Origin: JBBQSU01 sp038234815
GTDB taxonomy: Bacteria; Planctomycetota; Phycisphaerae; Tepidisphaerales; Tepidisphaeraceae
Assembly: GCA_038234815.1 (NCBI GenBank)
Contig: JBBQSU010000027.1
Location: forward strand, 1-30,688
Direction of reading: 5' to 3'
DNA length: 30,688 bases
Part shown: positions 7,143 through 15,814 of the stretch, piece after piece
Layout: each line of letters opens with the position of its first letter
How positions within the stretch are numbered: the first letter of the stretch is position 1
The notes under the pieces: generated by a model
Seen by the model: the letters and a program-made list of their open reading frames with translations, nothing else
The model's database searches: none
What the model was told of the DNA's origin: nothing
Made by a program: the position numbers and the translations under genes

Positions 7143-8258
7143 TTACGGTTGCGCGGTCAGGGCGGCGTGGGCTTCCTCTAACTGCTCGCGGATGGCCAGA
7201 TGCTGGGGACACTTGGGTTCGCATTCCCCGCATTGAGCACATAGGTCCGCGGATTTCTTTTGGCCCATCAGGCCGGCGTAGCTTTCACGGGCGTGTTGCC
7301 ACAGGCCGTAAACTTTGGCCATATTATATCGCTGGAAAACACCGGGAATGTCCACTGCCTGCGGGCAGGGACGGCAATAATTGCAGCCGGTGCAATAAAG
7401 GCCAGCCATCTTCTGGAGCTTGTCCAAATGCTCCTTAATCAGTTGCTGATGCTCTGCATTAAGCGGCACCGGATCGGATGCGACTTGGGCGTTCTCTTCC
7501 ACATGTTGCATCGTGCTCATGCCGGATAAAGCCACAGAGACATCGGGATTGGCCAGCACAAATCGCATCGCCAGTTCGGGAACGCGCTGGACATTAGGGA
7601 TGACGTTGGCAAACGCTTCGCTGGTGGCTCCCAGGCGCCCGCCGCCGACCGGACCCATCACCACGACGCCGACGCCCTTTTTCGCCGCGTGCGAAATACC
7701 GGCTTCAAGTTGCCGATCAAGCATGTTGTACTGCACGGTGATGACATCGACGTAATCGCTGTCGATGATCTCGATCAAGCCTTCGTTATTGTCATGAAAA
7801 CTGGTGCAAATGTGCCGGATCAGTCCCTGAGACTTGGCCTTCTGCATCCAAAGGCTCACGCGCGGCTTTACGTTGACCTTATAGCTGTTGCGGTTGATAC
7901 CATGATGATTGTAGATATCGATCCAGGAAGTCTGCAGACGTTTCAGCGAGGTTTCCAGATTGCTCCACCATTCCTTCTCGCTCTCCCCGTAGTAGTGATT
8001 CTTGGTTGAGAGCACGATCTTTTCACGGCGACCGCCACTCAGGGCATCGCCCAGGGCACACTGGGAGTCACTGTTGCAGTATCCGACGGCGGTATCGAAG
8101 TACGTTACGCCCAATTCCATTGCACGATGGATCATCGGAATGGCCAGTTCGCGGTTGACCTTGGCGGCCTGAGCCTCACCGATCATGGGCAGGCGCATGG
8201 CACCAAACCCCAGTTGCGAAACCTTCAGCCCGGTCCGGCCAAGTGCGCGATATAGCAT
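7143..8258 (-). CDS. Aldo/keto reductase with C-terminal 4Fe-4S motifs
   Basis: The protein has 371 residues. The N-terminus MLYRALGRTGLKVSQLGFG and the tetrad candidates Asp55, Tyr60, Lys86 and His118/His119 (FDTAVGY, LSTKNH, DIYNHHG) define an aldo/keto reductase barrel of NAD(P)H-dependent oxidoreductases. The last 90 residues add two cysteine clusters: C289, C292, C295, C298 (C-x2-C-x2-C-x2-CP) and C340, C343, C346, C350 (C-x2-C-x2-C-x3-CP). These are expected to bind iron-sulfur clusters, an arrangement seen in one anaerobe-rich branch of the family. The substrate is unknown. An AGGAG ribosome binding site lies 6 bases before the ATG at 8258, which supports that start. It is probably transcribed on its own. 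Confidence 0.92.
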   Translation of the reverse strand: MLYRALGRTGLKVSQLGFGAMRLPMIGEAQAAKVNRELAIPMIHRAMELGVTYFDTAVGYCNSDSQCALGDALSGGRREKIVLSTKNHYYGESEKEWWSNLETSLKRLQTSWIDIYNHHGINRNSYKVNVKPRVSLWMQKAKSQGLIRHICTSFHDNNEGLIEIIDSDYVDVITVQYNMLDRQLEAGISHAAKKGVGVVVMGPVGGGRLGATSEAFANVIPNVQRVPELAMRFVLANPDVSVALSGMSTMQHVEENAQVASDPVPLNAEHQQLIKEHLDKLQKMAGLYCTGCNYCRPCPQAVDIPGVFQRYNMAKVYGLWQHARESYAGLMGQKKSADLCAQCGECEPKCPQHLAIREQLEEAHAALTAQP

Positions 8259-8439
8259 GTATAACTCCTATCTGCCGCACTCTAACGCAATCAGCGCGTT
8301 CAATCGAGCCAATCTCTGCCAAACCGAAAACTTCTGCGCCTCGTTGGTGAAACGAAGAAACGCCCCCTCCGTCGGGGTGATGGTGATTTTGATTGGCCGG
8401 GTTGCGGCAGGGCCATAGTGGGGCATCCTCGCCTATGAC

Positions 8440-8457
8440 CGATTCTTGCACGAATCG
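8440..8457. repeat. Hairpin downstream of the GT39-like gene
   Basis: CGATTC and GAATCG form a 6-bp stem around a 6-base loop, about 70 bases past the stop of the minus-strand gene at 8530. There is no following T run. It could be a weak transcript end or a chance palindrome. Confidence 0.3.
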
Positions 8458-8529
8458 TGTAGCCAACCTGGATCAGCGAAACATCCACCTATGTCCCCTG
8501 TTGAAATAGGCGAGTGGCTCAAATGGCTT

Positions 8530-10281
8530 TCAATGACTTGATGCCGCGGGCCGTGTCGAGGGGAGCGTCGCGGGCACAGTTTTCACTCGATAGACGTGCA
8601 GATTTCGCACGGAATGGCCGGTGATTTCGGAAAGATGCTTGAGGAACGGGTACGGACGCGGGTTATCCCAGACCCAGAGATAGTCGATGTCAAACTTCTT
8701 CAGATCTTGTTCAATGTCGGCCGGTGGGGCGTGGGGGCGGGATTCACCGAAGTAACGCAGGTCGAGCAGGTAGGCCAGGTACAAAGAGGGTGCCCACTGG
8801 CCGATGGAGGCGATGTTGGCGCGGGGCGAAAATCGGCCGGCTAAGGCATTGGCCTGCTCGCGGATGGCGGCGTGGTCGTTCCACTGCGACGCAATCGACC
8901 ACCGGTTGAGCGACGACGCAAAGGAATCAGTCAGGCTGTTCCACTTGGGATTGCCGATGAACGTCCAGGCGACGAAGAGAACCGCCAGCGTGCGGCGCAC
9001 GAAGCCGATGCCCAGCGATTCGGAAACGCTGCCGATGACGAACCCCGCGGTCATCAGCAGCAGAATGCAAAGGGCGGAGAGGAATCGTTCCTCGACGTGC
9101 AGCAGGTAATACCCCACGGGAAAGAGCAACAGCGCCAGCACGACGATCAGACCCGGCCGCCGGGGAAATGGATCAGCCCGGGAGGCGCAGCAGACGACGG
9201 CGGCGACGAGGATCGGCCAGAAGAGCCAGGTGAAGCGCTCGCCGAAGGTGGCGATACCTCGCCAATTGCGCAGGCGATTTTTGCTGAAATGGGCCTGCTC
9301 TTCGGGCGTGCCGATCGGATTCCAGGTCGCGTATTTGAAAAGGGTCGCATCGTCCCAGCCGCTGGTGCCGGTGGAATTGGGCGGGGCGAGAAATCCCTGT
9401 TCGTGCATGGGTATGCTAAACTTCGGCCCGTTCCACGCGAGGTTGAACCGGCCGGTCGAACCCAAGTTGAAATGGCCGTATTTGTGCTTCAGGGCCGATC
9501 CCCATGCGCCGGCAATTGCCGATAGAACGAGCATTGCGGCCAGCGTCTGCAACACGACGCGCCTAAGCGTCGGCGCTGGAGTTAAATTCGCAGGGGCTGG
9601 GCTGGCCTTGCCTTGCTCGAAGATTGGATCAACTGGTGAACGTGCGCTGCGCCAGGCCGTCCACAACGCTGCTGTGCTGACGCAGGCCAGATGCGCGACC
9701 ACGAACGGCAGGGCATACGCCTTGGCCAGGTAAGCCAGTCCAGCGAAAAGTCCCGTGACGATCCCGCTATGCCATCGCCGGTGATAATCGGGCGTCGTCA
9801 TCTGCGCCAAATACAAGACGACAGCGCAGGTCATCAGCAGGTCGGGTGTGGTCACGATCATGCCGAAGTAATAGAGGATTGGCATGAGCGTGCCTGTGGC
9901 GACGACTCGCATCGTAACGGTCATTCTCAGATGCCCACCCAGCCACCAGCAGCAGGAGATCACGCCGGCGCCGATCAGCAGCGCCAACACTTTTGTCGCC
10001 AGCAGCGGCTCGACGCCGAGTTGCAGCAGGGGCACCAGCAGCCAACTGTATAGCGGGCTCCAGTAGGCGTTGACCGCGTCCAGCCAATGCCCGCGCTGAT
10101 ACTGCTGGGCGATGGTCAGGTAGGAAACGCCGTCGGGGTTCATCTGGAATCGATAGCCAGGCAGGATCGACAATCCCTTTCCGAGAAACGCCGTGAGAAG
10201 GATCGGCAGCAGCAAGATTCGCAGGATTGATCTGGCGCGCTTCAGGAGTGGCAAGAGGCGAGGCATTTGATAATAGACCAT
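8530..10281 (-). CDS. Polytopic membrane glycosyltransferase-like protein (GT39/ArnT-like)
   Basis: About 583 residues with many hydrophobic segments. After the first membrane helix comes RFQMNPDGVSYLTIAQ, whose Asp50 matches the position of the acidic catalytic residue in the first periplasmic loop of GT39/ArnT/PMT-type enzymes. These use polyprenyl-phosphate sugars to modify lipids or proteins outside the inner membrane. A soluble C-terminal part follows the last helix (LNRWSIASQWNDHAAIREQA and onward). The frame is open to a TTG at 10320; ATG codons at 10281 and 10266 are both plausible and neither has a clear ribosome binding site. It follows the ABC permease on the same strand, but a T-rich hairpin separates them. 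The donor and acceptor sugars are unknown. Confidence 0.75.
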   Translation of the reverse strand: MVYYQMPRLLPLLKRARSILRILLLPILLTAFLGKGLSILPGYRFQMNPDGVSYLTIAQQYQRGHWLDAVNAYWSPLYSWLLVPLLQLGVEPLLATKVLALLIGAGVISCCWWLGGHLRMTVTMRVVATGTLMPILYYFGMIVTTPDLLMTCAVVLYLAQMTTPDYHRRWHSGIVTGLFAGLAYLAKAYALPFVVAHLACVSTAALWTAWRSARSPVDPIFEQGKASPAPANLTPAPTLRRVVLQTLAAMLVLSAIAGAWGSALKHKYGHFNLGSTGRFNLAWNGPKFSIPMHEQGFLAPPNSTGTSGWDDATLFKYATWNPIGTPEEQAHFSKNRLRNWRGIATFGERFTWLFWPILVAAVVCCASRADPFPRRPGLIVVLALLLFPVGYYLLHVEERFLSALCILLLMTAGFVIGSVSESLGIGFVRRTLAVLFVAWTFIGNPKWNSLTDSFASSLNRWSIASQWNDHAAIREQANALAGRFSPRANIASIGQWAPSLYLAYLLDLRYFGESRPHAPPADIEQDLKKFDIDYLWVWDNPRPYPFLKHLSEITGHSVRNLHVYRVKTVPATLPSTRPAASSH

Positions 10282-10384
10282 AGCGCAAGTGGCTACTTCG
10301 TCAAGGGCGGAGTTAGGCAAAACCGTGCTACCAGGGTGAGCACGATAATGGGGTCGTTATCATTTATGACCGATTCTGGACCTG

Positions 10385-10409
10385 AAAAAAAACGCGTGGT
10401 TTTCTCGCG
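10385..10409 (-). terminator. Possible intrinsic terminator after the ABC permease gene
   Basis: Reading the minus strand just past the permease stop, CGCG, a 9-base loop and CGCG are followed directly by eight T residues. The stem is only 4 bp, so termination may be partial. Confidence 0.45.
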
Positions 10410-10415
10410 AAGCGG

Positions 10416-11303
10416 CTATTTCCCCGAATAATGCACCCAGTGCTTGCTGGACCAAGCCGCCAGCGCCGTTAGCAGCAGCACGATCAGCAATTGCACCCAG
10501 GCCATGGCGCTGGCGTAGCCCATTTTCAGGTTTACGAAGGCATTGTCGTAAAGGTACATGGTGTAAAAGTAAGTAGATCGGGCCGGGCCGCCGCCGGTCA
10601 TAATGAAAGGGGCACCGAAGACCTGCAGCGTGCCGATGATCCCCATGATGAGATTGAAGAAGATGACCGGAGAGATGCAAGGGAGGGTGACGTGCCAGAT
10701 TTTGCGAAGGGGGGTGGCCCCATCGATGTCCGCGGCCTCATAAAGCTCTCGCGGCACGTCCTGTAGACCGGCCAGGTAAATAATCACTGTGTTGCCGATG
10801 CCCCAGGCGCTCATCAGGACCAGCGCGGGCATAGCCCAGGTGGGATTGCTGAGCCAGCCGGGGGGATTCGCCATGCCTAAGCCGCGCAGGGCGTTGTTAA
10901 TCAAACCGAGCTTGGAATTAAACAGCCATAGCCAGAGCATCGCCGACGCCACCGCAGGGACCAGCGACGGGAGAAAAATAACCGTGCGGTAAATCGTCAC
11001 GCCGGCGATTTTGGCATTGAGCAAAATGGCAACGACGATGGCCAGCACCATGCCCAGGGGAAGGGCCATGAGCGCGTAGATCACGGTGTTCTTTAAAACG
11101 GTCCAGAAGATTGGGTCGTGCACCAGGGTCGAATAGTTGCCTAGCCCTTCATACACCGGCGATTGCAGAAGCGAGTAATCGCAAAAACTGTAATACAAAG
11201 ACAGGACGATCGGGATGACCGTGAAAACGGTAAAGCCGATCAGCCACGGCGAGAGGAAGGCCATGCCCTTGTAGAAGTTGCGTTGGTCGGTCGAAAGGCT
11301 CAT
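10416..11303 (-). CDS. Sugar-type ABC transporter permease (MalF/UgpA-like)
   Basis: The 295-residue inner-membrane protein has six hydrophobic segments and the ABC-permease EAA loop, EAADIDGATPLRKIWHVTLP at 189-208, which contacts the ATPase. The opening FLSPWLIGFTVFTVIPIVLSLYYSF and the GLGNYSTLVHDPIFW region are typical of the MalF/UgpA half of carbohydrate importers. Its solute-binding protein gene ends 46 bases upstream. The MalG-type partner that normally follows is not here; a membrane glycosyltransferase-like gene comes next instead. The ATPase is also missing from the window. Both may be supplied from elsewhere, because MsmK-type ATPases are often shared between importers. Confidence 0.9.
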   Translation of the reverse strand: MSLSTDQRNFYKGMAFLSPWLIGFTVFTVIPIVLSLYYSFCDYSLLQSPVYEGLGNYSTLVHDPIFWTVLKNTVIYALMALPLGMVLAIVVAILLNAKIAGVTIYRTVIFLPSLVPAVASAMLWLWLFNSKLGLINNALRGLGMANPPGWLSNPTWAMPALVLMSAWGIGNTVIIYLAGLQDVPRELYEAADIDGATPLRKIWHVTLPCISPVIFFNLIMGIIGTLQVFGAPFIMTGGGPARSTYFYTMYLYDNAFVNLKMGYASAMAWVQLLIVLLLTALAAWSSKHWVHYSGK

Positions 11304-11349
11304 GTCGTTTGCCTGCTGCTGTCGTGCCGGATCTGCAGGGTCACTTTAA

Positions 11350-12744
11350 CTATTTCGTCTGCATCACGCGCCGCCGGACTTGCCGGGCCTGAAAATCGTC
11401 ATACTTTTTTTGCAGCCGGGGCTGGATATCGGCCAGCCCCGCCGCGGGGGAAATTTCGAGCAGCGCAATCCGCTGAACCATGTTCGATAGCTCTTCGCCC
11501 ACTTCGGGCAGGATTGGCACGGGCGCGGCGGCGTGGGCATTGGGGCTTTGGGCCAGCGATTCAAACAGGCGAATGTAGGGATTTTTGTGGTGATTGAGGA
11601 AATCATCACTGACTTTGGCCAGCGGGGAAATCTTGCAGTGCATGTTGCAGAGTTTCTCCATGTTTTCCTGCCGATTGACGAAGGCAATGAACTCGAAAGC
11701 CTCCCGCTTGTGGACGGCGCCGCGCGGGATGACGAAGACATCGGTATTACAATAGGTGACGTTGTTCAACCCCGGCCGGACAGACGGAAACGGGGCCGCG
11801 GCCCACTGGCCGTCCATCGACGGCTTTAGATTATGGATGAAATTCGCCAGGAACGTTCCCTGCTGGACCATCGCGACAGTGCCGGCCAGAAATGCGTTTT
11901 GGGGCGAATCGAAGTTGCCCAGGCCCGAGCGAAAATCAGAGACCGCGGACTTGCCCAGTTTGCGTGAGTAGCTTTGAATCCAGTCGAAAGAAGCGACGAC
12001 CGCGGGGCTGGTGAAGGTGAATCGCTTGGCGGTGTCATCCCACCAGCTTCCGTCAAACCAGAGGCAGGTGTAATTGATGTACCAGCCGGGTTCGAGGGGC
12101 AGATACCCCGCGAGCTTGATCTGCCCGTTCGGGCCGATCTGATCGAGCGCCGCCGCGTAGGCGTCGAGTTCCGCGATGGTCTGGGGCGCGCGATCAGGAT
12201 CGAGGCCCGCGCGGCGAAGGCGATCGGCGTTGTCATGGAAGATCTTTTTGTTGTAGTGAAGCGCGACGTCGTAGGGAGTGGAGACCAGCGCATATAGCTT
12301 GTTGTCATACCGACAGGTCTGCCAGAAGACGGGCTTGTAAGTGTCAGCAGTGATGCCGTACTCGGCGGCAAGATCGTCGAGAGGTTCCAGGGCATCGAGC
12401 GCGGCAAACTGCGCAACGTTAGTGTCCCACAGACCGGCGATGTCCGGCGGAACCCCCGCTGCGGTCGAAATCAACGTCTTCTGGTTCACGCTGCTCGTAG
12501 ACAGACAGCGGACGTAGATTCCTTTCTCTTTGCCCAGGGTGTTATTAAACAGATCGACGATCTGCCGAAGCAGCGCTTCTTCCTCGCCGGTCCACTTCTC
12601 CCAGTAATCAACAATCACGCGGTCGGAGGGCAAAGCGCCTCCGGCTCGCGGGCCGACGGCCAGCAGTAGGACGGCCGGCACGATCAATAGCAAAGCCATC
12701 AGATAGCGGAGGCCTTTGACGAAATGGGCGAATCGTGAGGCCAT
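11350..12744 (-). CDS. ABC transporter extracellular solute-binding protein, family 1
   Basis: The 464-residue protein begins with a signal peptide or membrane anchor (hydrophobic stretch about 14-31) without a lipobox cysteine. The mature part starts VIVDYWEKWTGEEEALLRQI (43-62) and has the family's LISTAAGVPPDIAGLWD segment (91-107). FLAGTVAMVQQGTFL and a C-terminal EAFEFIAFVNRQENM helix are further marks of type 1 sugar-binding proteins. It would capture a carbohydrate or similar solute in the periplasm for the downstream permease. It starts only 13 bases after the TolC-like stop, so the two are probably co-transcribed. The bound sugar cannot be told. Confidence 0.88.
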   Translation of the reverse strand: MASRFAHFVKGLRYLMALLLIVPAVLLLAVGPRAGGALPSDRVIVDYWEKWTGEEEALLRQIVDLFNNTLGKEKGIYVRCLSTSSVNQKTLISTAAGVPPDIAGLWDTNVAQFAALDALEPLDDLAAEYGITADTYKPVFWQTCRYDNKLYALVSTPYDVALHYNKKIFHDNADRLRRAGLDPDRAPQTIAELDAYAAALDQIGPNGQIKLAGYLPLEPGWYINYTCLWFDGSWWDDTAKRFTFTSPAVVASFDWIQSYSRKLGKSAVSDFRSGLGNFDSPQNAFLAGTVAMVQQGTFLANFIHNLKPSMDGQWAAAPFPSVRPGLNNVTYCNTDVFVIPRGAVHKREAFEFIAFVNRQENMEKLCNMHCKISPLAKVSDDFLNHHKNPYIRLFESLAQSPNAHAAAPVPILPEVGEELSNMVQRIALLEISPAAGLADIQPRLQKKYDDFQARQVRRRVMQTK

Positions 12745-12757
12745 AGCCGGGGGCAGC

Positions 12758-14521
12758 TTATTTGGCTCGCGGGGCTTTGTCCGCTTGTTTCTCCGACGCG
12801 ACGGCGATTTTCATCTTGGACCGTGACCCGAACGGCGAGCTCTCTTCCTGCATGATGATGTTGTCGTACTTCAACAGGGTGCCCTTAGCCTTTTCCAATC
12901 GCGCGACTGCGAAGTTGTAGTCGTTGACCGCCTGGCTTTCGGCCTGTTCGGCCGCGGCCAGTCGCTCCTGCGTATCAAGCTTTAGCTGCACGAAGTTGTA
13001 CGTGAGCGGTTCGTTTTGATCTTCGCGTTGCTGAATGGCCTTGAGGGCATCGGCGGCGGCGAATCGCGAGCCTCGGCTGGCTACGATGGCATTCCATGCC
13101 GTTTCAACCTCGCGGGTGGCCTGCTGAACGTCGAGCGTGATCTGGTCGACGAGGCTGCGGTATTGATCGACGGCCTGCTGGCGCTGCAACAGCGCCCGCT
13201 GCCAGATGGCCCGGGCAGCGCGGTTGCCGAGCGGGATTTCCAGTTGCAGGCCGAGGGTCCAACTCAGATGGTTATAGTCATTCTGGGCGTCGAAAGTATC
13301 GCCTTCGTTGCCGTCGAGGCCCTGGGAACTGATTTGCCCTTGCAAATTAAGTGATGGAAGCAGGTTGTTGTCGGCCACGCGCACCGCGACGCCCGCCGAA
13401 CCAATGCGCAGCTGCTGCTGGCCCAATTCCAAGCGGTTATCCAGCGCAGTTTCAATCTGCTCGCCGGCATCGAATTTGATCGGATCGATGTAAGGCGCGC
13501 TGGCCGGAAGAATCAGCGTCTTGTCCGCGACCGGCATGTCCGCGTCGTTCATCAACTGTTTGAGCTTGTCGGACAGGTCCCGCACTCTCGCGCGGGCGCG
13601 CACGAGCGTTGACCGTCGCTGGGCGACAGAGGCATCGGCCTGCGAGGTCTGCACGCGCGTAACATCCAGATCGGCCCGCTTATGGAGCAGATCAGACGTG
13701 CCGACGGTCATTTGCAACAGGCGTTCGAGGGTTGCCACGTCCTGCAGCGCCTGCGTCAATTGCCAATAGGTCTTTTCCGCGTCCAGCAATTGATCTTCGA
13801 GGGATTTACGGAATTCAAGCACGGAAATCCGCTGATTGTTCTTGGAGATCGTGATGCGTGCCCGGTTGACGTCGCGGCCGAAATTCTGCAATAGCGGCTG
13901 GGTGAGTTGCAGGGACAGTTCGTTGGTGTAGAAGGGATTGGTGATGGATCGCTGCGGAGTGAACTGGCTGCGCGACACGCTGTACTTGGCTTCGATCTGC
14001 CCGCCTTCTTCCAGTATTTGCTTGATGCCGGTTTCGACGGTCCAGACGTCGGAGTGCTCGACCGGTGCGAAGGACGCCGATCCGACGCCGTTGCTCCCGC
14101 CGGTCAGTTTGTCGGTGCGCTGGTACTGAAAATTGCTGAAAAAGGTTGGATCGAACCGGGCGGCATTTTCGATCGTGCGGGTTTGTTCGACTGCCGGTTC
14201 GTACCCAGCGACCTTCACATCGACATTGTTGGCCGCGGTACGCTGAATGACCTCTTTTAGTGTCAAGCCCACGGGTCGTTCGCCGGCGCGGGTGGCGGCC
14301 TGCGTGGTGGCCGGGGTGTTTCGGTTGATCTCGCCGGGCTTTACTTTTCGCGACACCATCGTGGTGGGCAACGGCGGCATGGAAAGCGGGGCATCGGTGC
14401 GCGCCGCCGATCGCTGGGACATCTGCGCCCGAAGGGGGTCAAACGGTCCCGGCTCCTGCACGCATCCGGCCACCGTCAATCCGAAGAACGCAAGCCCCAG
14501 TGTTGCCAACCGATGGTTCAT
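12758..14521 (-). CDS. TolC-family outer-membrane efflux lipoprotein
   Basis: The 587-residue protein starts with a signal peptide ending in LTVAGC, a good lipobox with lipid-modified Cys20. A proline-rich linker follows, then two outer-membrane efflux protein repeats with long alpha-helical, coiled-coil-like stretches rich in Q, A, R and E. SLQLTQPLLQNFGRDVNRAR and LQLEIPLGNRAARA are landmark segments of the two beta-barrel parts. TolC-type trimers form an outer-membrane channel and periplasmic tunnel for efflux pumps or type I secretion. A GGAG ribosome binding site lies 9 bases before the ATG. No membrane-fusion protein or inner-membrane pump is beside it. Instead, an ABC import solute-binding protein follows directly, which is an unusual pairing. 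Confidence 0.92.
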   Translation of the reverse strand: MNHRLATLGLAFFGLTVAGCVQEPGPFDPLRAQMSQRSAARTDAPLSMPPLPTTMVSRKVKPGEINRNTPATTQAATRAGERPVGLTLKEVIQRTAANNVDVKVAGYEPAVEQTRTIENAARFDPTFFSNFQYQRTDKLTGGSNGVGSASFAPVEHSDVWTVETGIKQILEEGGQIEAKYSVSRSQFTPQRSITNPFYTNELSLQLTQPLLQNFGRDVNRARITISKNNQRISVLEFRKSLEDQLLDAEKTYWQLTQALQDVATLERLLQMTVGTSDLLHKRADLDVTRVQTSQADASVAQRRSTLVRARARVRDLSDKLKQLMNDADMPVADKTLILPASAPYIDPIKFDAGEQIETALDNRLELGQQQLRIGSAGVAVRVADNNLLPSLNLQGQISSQGLDGNEGDTFDAQNDYNHLSWTLGLQLEIPLGNRAARAIWQRALLQRQQAVDQYRSLVDQITLDVQQATREVETAWNAIVASRGSRFAAADALKAIQQREDQNEPLTYNFVQLKLDTQERLAAAEQAESQAVNDYNFAVARLEKAKGTLLKYDNIIMQEESSPFGSRSKMKIAVASEKQADKAPRAK

Positions 14522-14607
14522 TTAACCAAACTCCAAACATGGAATGTATGCGAGGGGGCCATTATATGACCCATAAGGCAGTGAACGCAAAACACCGCCT
14601 ACGACGA

Positions 14608-15738
14608 TCACTTCGTCGGGGCGGAAAATTCGTACCGCGTCGTCCAACTCATGGTTTTGCCCGCCTCTATGCGAACCGGAACGAAAATTTCCGGGCAGAT
14701 CACCCGCGGGGTGGCATACATCTTGATAGCGACGGGCGCCCGATCTCCGGAAATCGTAATCGATGCCCGGGAGTCGCTGTTGGTAACGACGGCGTGGTTG
14801 GCTGCCGGGGCGTCGGGCACGTTGGCCACGTCCGCATAGGCGCTGGCCTTGAACGGAAGGGGCTTGAGGAATTGAATCCGCCGACCTGTCGCTTCGGCAT
14901 AGACGTTCAAGTCCTTCGGCCTCTTTAGGGTGATTGGAAACGTCATGTCCAGCGCATATCGCGGGTCAACCAGGTCGTCGTCGATCATCACAAAATTATG
15001 AGTGTACTGCTCGGTTTCCAACGTGTGCTGGCCGATGTTCATAAGCGTGCGGTGAATCAGCAGCGCGGGCAGGGAAGATTTCGACCCGGCAAGCAGTTCC
15101 ACACGCTTGTGATAGTCGTATCCCCATCCATCAACAGGTTCCAAAGTCTGCTGAAAATCTACATACCCCGTGCCGTGCTGCATTTTCCAGGCAGGGGCAT
15201 CAACGACGGGATAGTTGAAGGAGAAGCGATACGGTGTGGGAGCGGTGCGTGTAAGCCTGCCCACGCCAATTTTTACAAACGATCCGCCCAGTGCGGCTTG
15301 CGCATAGCCGGCCGGCTGATCGATACCGTATTCGTCGGCAGTACCGATGGCGCCGGCGTCGTGATTGGCATCGCCAGGGACTTGAGCGTCCCACGGGCCG
15401 AAAAAAGTATGCCCGTTAACGACAACCCGGCCCACCATGCCCGAACCGTCAAACCGCAGGGCGCGATAGTGGCCGCGCGTCGGGTGCGGCAGATAGAGCG
15501 TCGCCTTAATCCCGCTGGCGGTAATGTCCAGTTCGGTCTGATCGGCCGCCACGGCCTGGGGCGGAGGCTCGGTCGGAGCGGGCGATTTTCCTGCACATCC
15601 GAGGGTCAGGGCTGAACCCATCAGCATTACCAGCCCGCTCTTGGCCGGAAAGCTTGATGAACCTTTCCTGGCATGGGCGGACAACTCAGATACGGTAGAG
15701 GCTAGCGCGTTAGTGGTCTTCATGGCTCGTGCGGCCAT
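14608..15738 (-). CDS. Exported protein of unknown function, mutarotase-fold-like
   Basis: The 376-residue protein has a long N-terminal region, a hydrophobic stretch (34-47) and Cys48 in an imperfect lipobox (LTLGC), so it is probably exported and perhaps lipid-anchored. The body includes RGHYRALRFDGSGMVGRVVVNGHTFF split over residues about 88-113, a FVKIGVGRL segment and HTLETEQYTHNFV. This beta-rich pattern resembles galactose-mutarotase-fold proteins of unknown role that are common in planctomycetes and related bacteria. I recognise the pattern but not a specific gene. ATGs at 15738 and 15723 are both possible starts. It heads the minus-strand series TolC, solute-binding protein, permease, with an 86-base gap before the TolC-like gene. 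Confidence 0.65.
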   Translation of the reverse strand: MAARAMKTTNALASTVSELSAHARKGSSSFPAKSGLVMLMGSALTLGCAGKSPAPTEPPPQAVAADQTELDITASGIKATLYLPHPTRGHYRALRFDGSGMVGRVVVNGHTFFGPWDAQVPGDANHDAGAIGTADEYGIDQPAGYAQAALGGSFVKIGVGRLTRTAPTPYRFSFNYPVVDAPAWKMQHGTGYVDFQQTLEPVDGWGYDYHKRVELLAGSKSSLPALLIHRTLMNIGQHTLETEQYTHNFVMIDDDLVDPRYALDMTFPITLKRPKDLNVYAEATGRRIQFLKPLPFKASAYADVANVPDAPAANHAVVTNSDSRASITISGDRAPVAIKMYATPRVICPEIFVPVRIEAGKTMSWTTRYEFSAPTK

Positions 15739-15788
15739 GCTACGGCAAACGGCGCGCCCTCGCCAACAGGCAGTGAGCGAAGTCGCCC

Positions 15789-15811
15789 AAAAAAATGGCG
15801 CTGCAAAGCGC
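15789..15811 (-). terminator. Intrinsic terminator after the GT-B-like gene
   Basis: On the minus strand, 4 bases past the stop codon at 15815, GCGCT, TTGC and AGCGC form a GC-rich 5-bp stem with a tetraloop. CA and seven T residues follow. It marks the left end of the glycosylation island transcript. Confidence 0.75.
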
Positions 15812-15814
15812 TAA

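Noticed and set aside
6806..7438. Plus-strand open frame of about 210 codons
   Set aside because: It overlaps the end of the aldo/keto reductase gene in antisense and has no protein-like pattern.
8872..9525. Plus-strand frame of 217 codons opposite the GT39-like gene
   Set aside because: It is charged and low in complexity, as expected for an antisense shadow of a membrane protein gene.
8434..10377. 13-base direct repeat TATGACCGATTCT on both sides of the GT39-like gene (8434-8446 and 10365-10377)
   Set aside because: Several 13-base matches are expected by chance in 30 kb, and there is no transposase or terminal structure.
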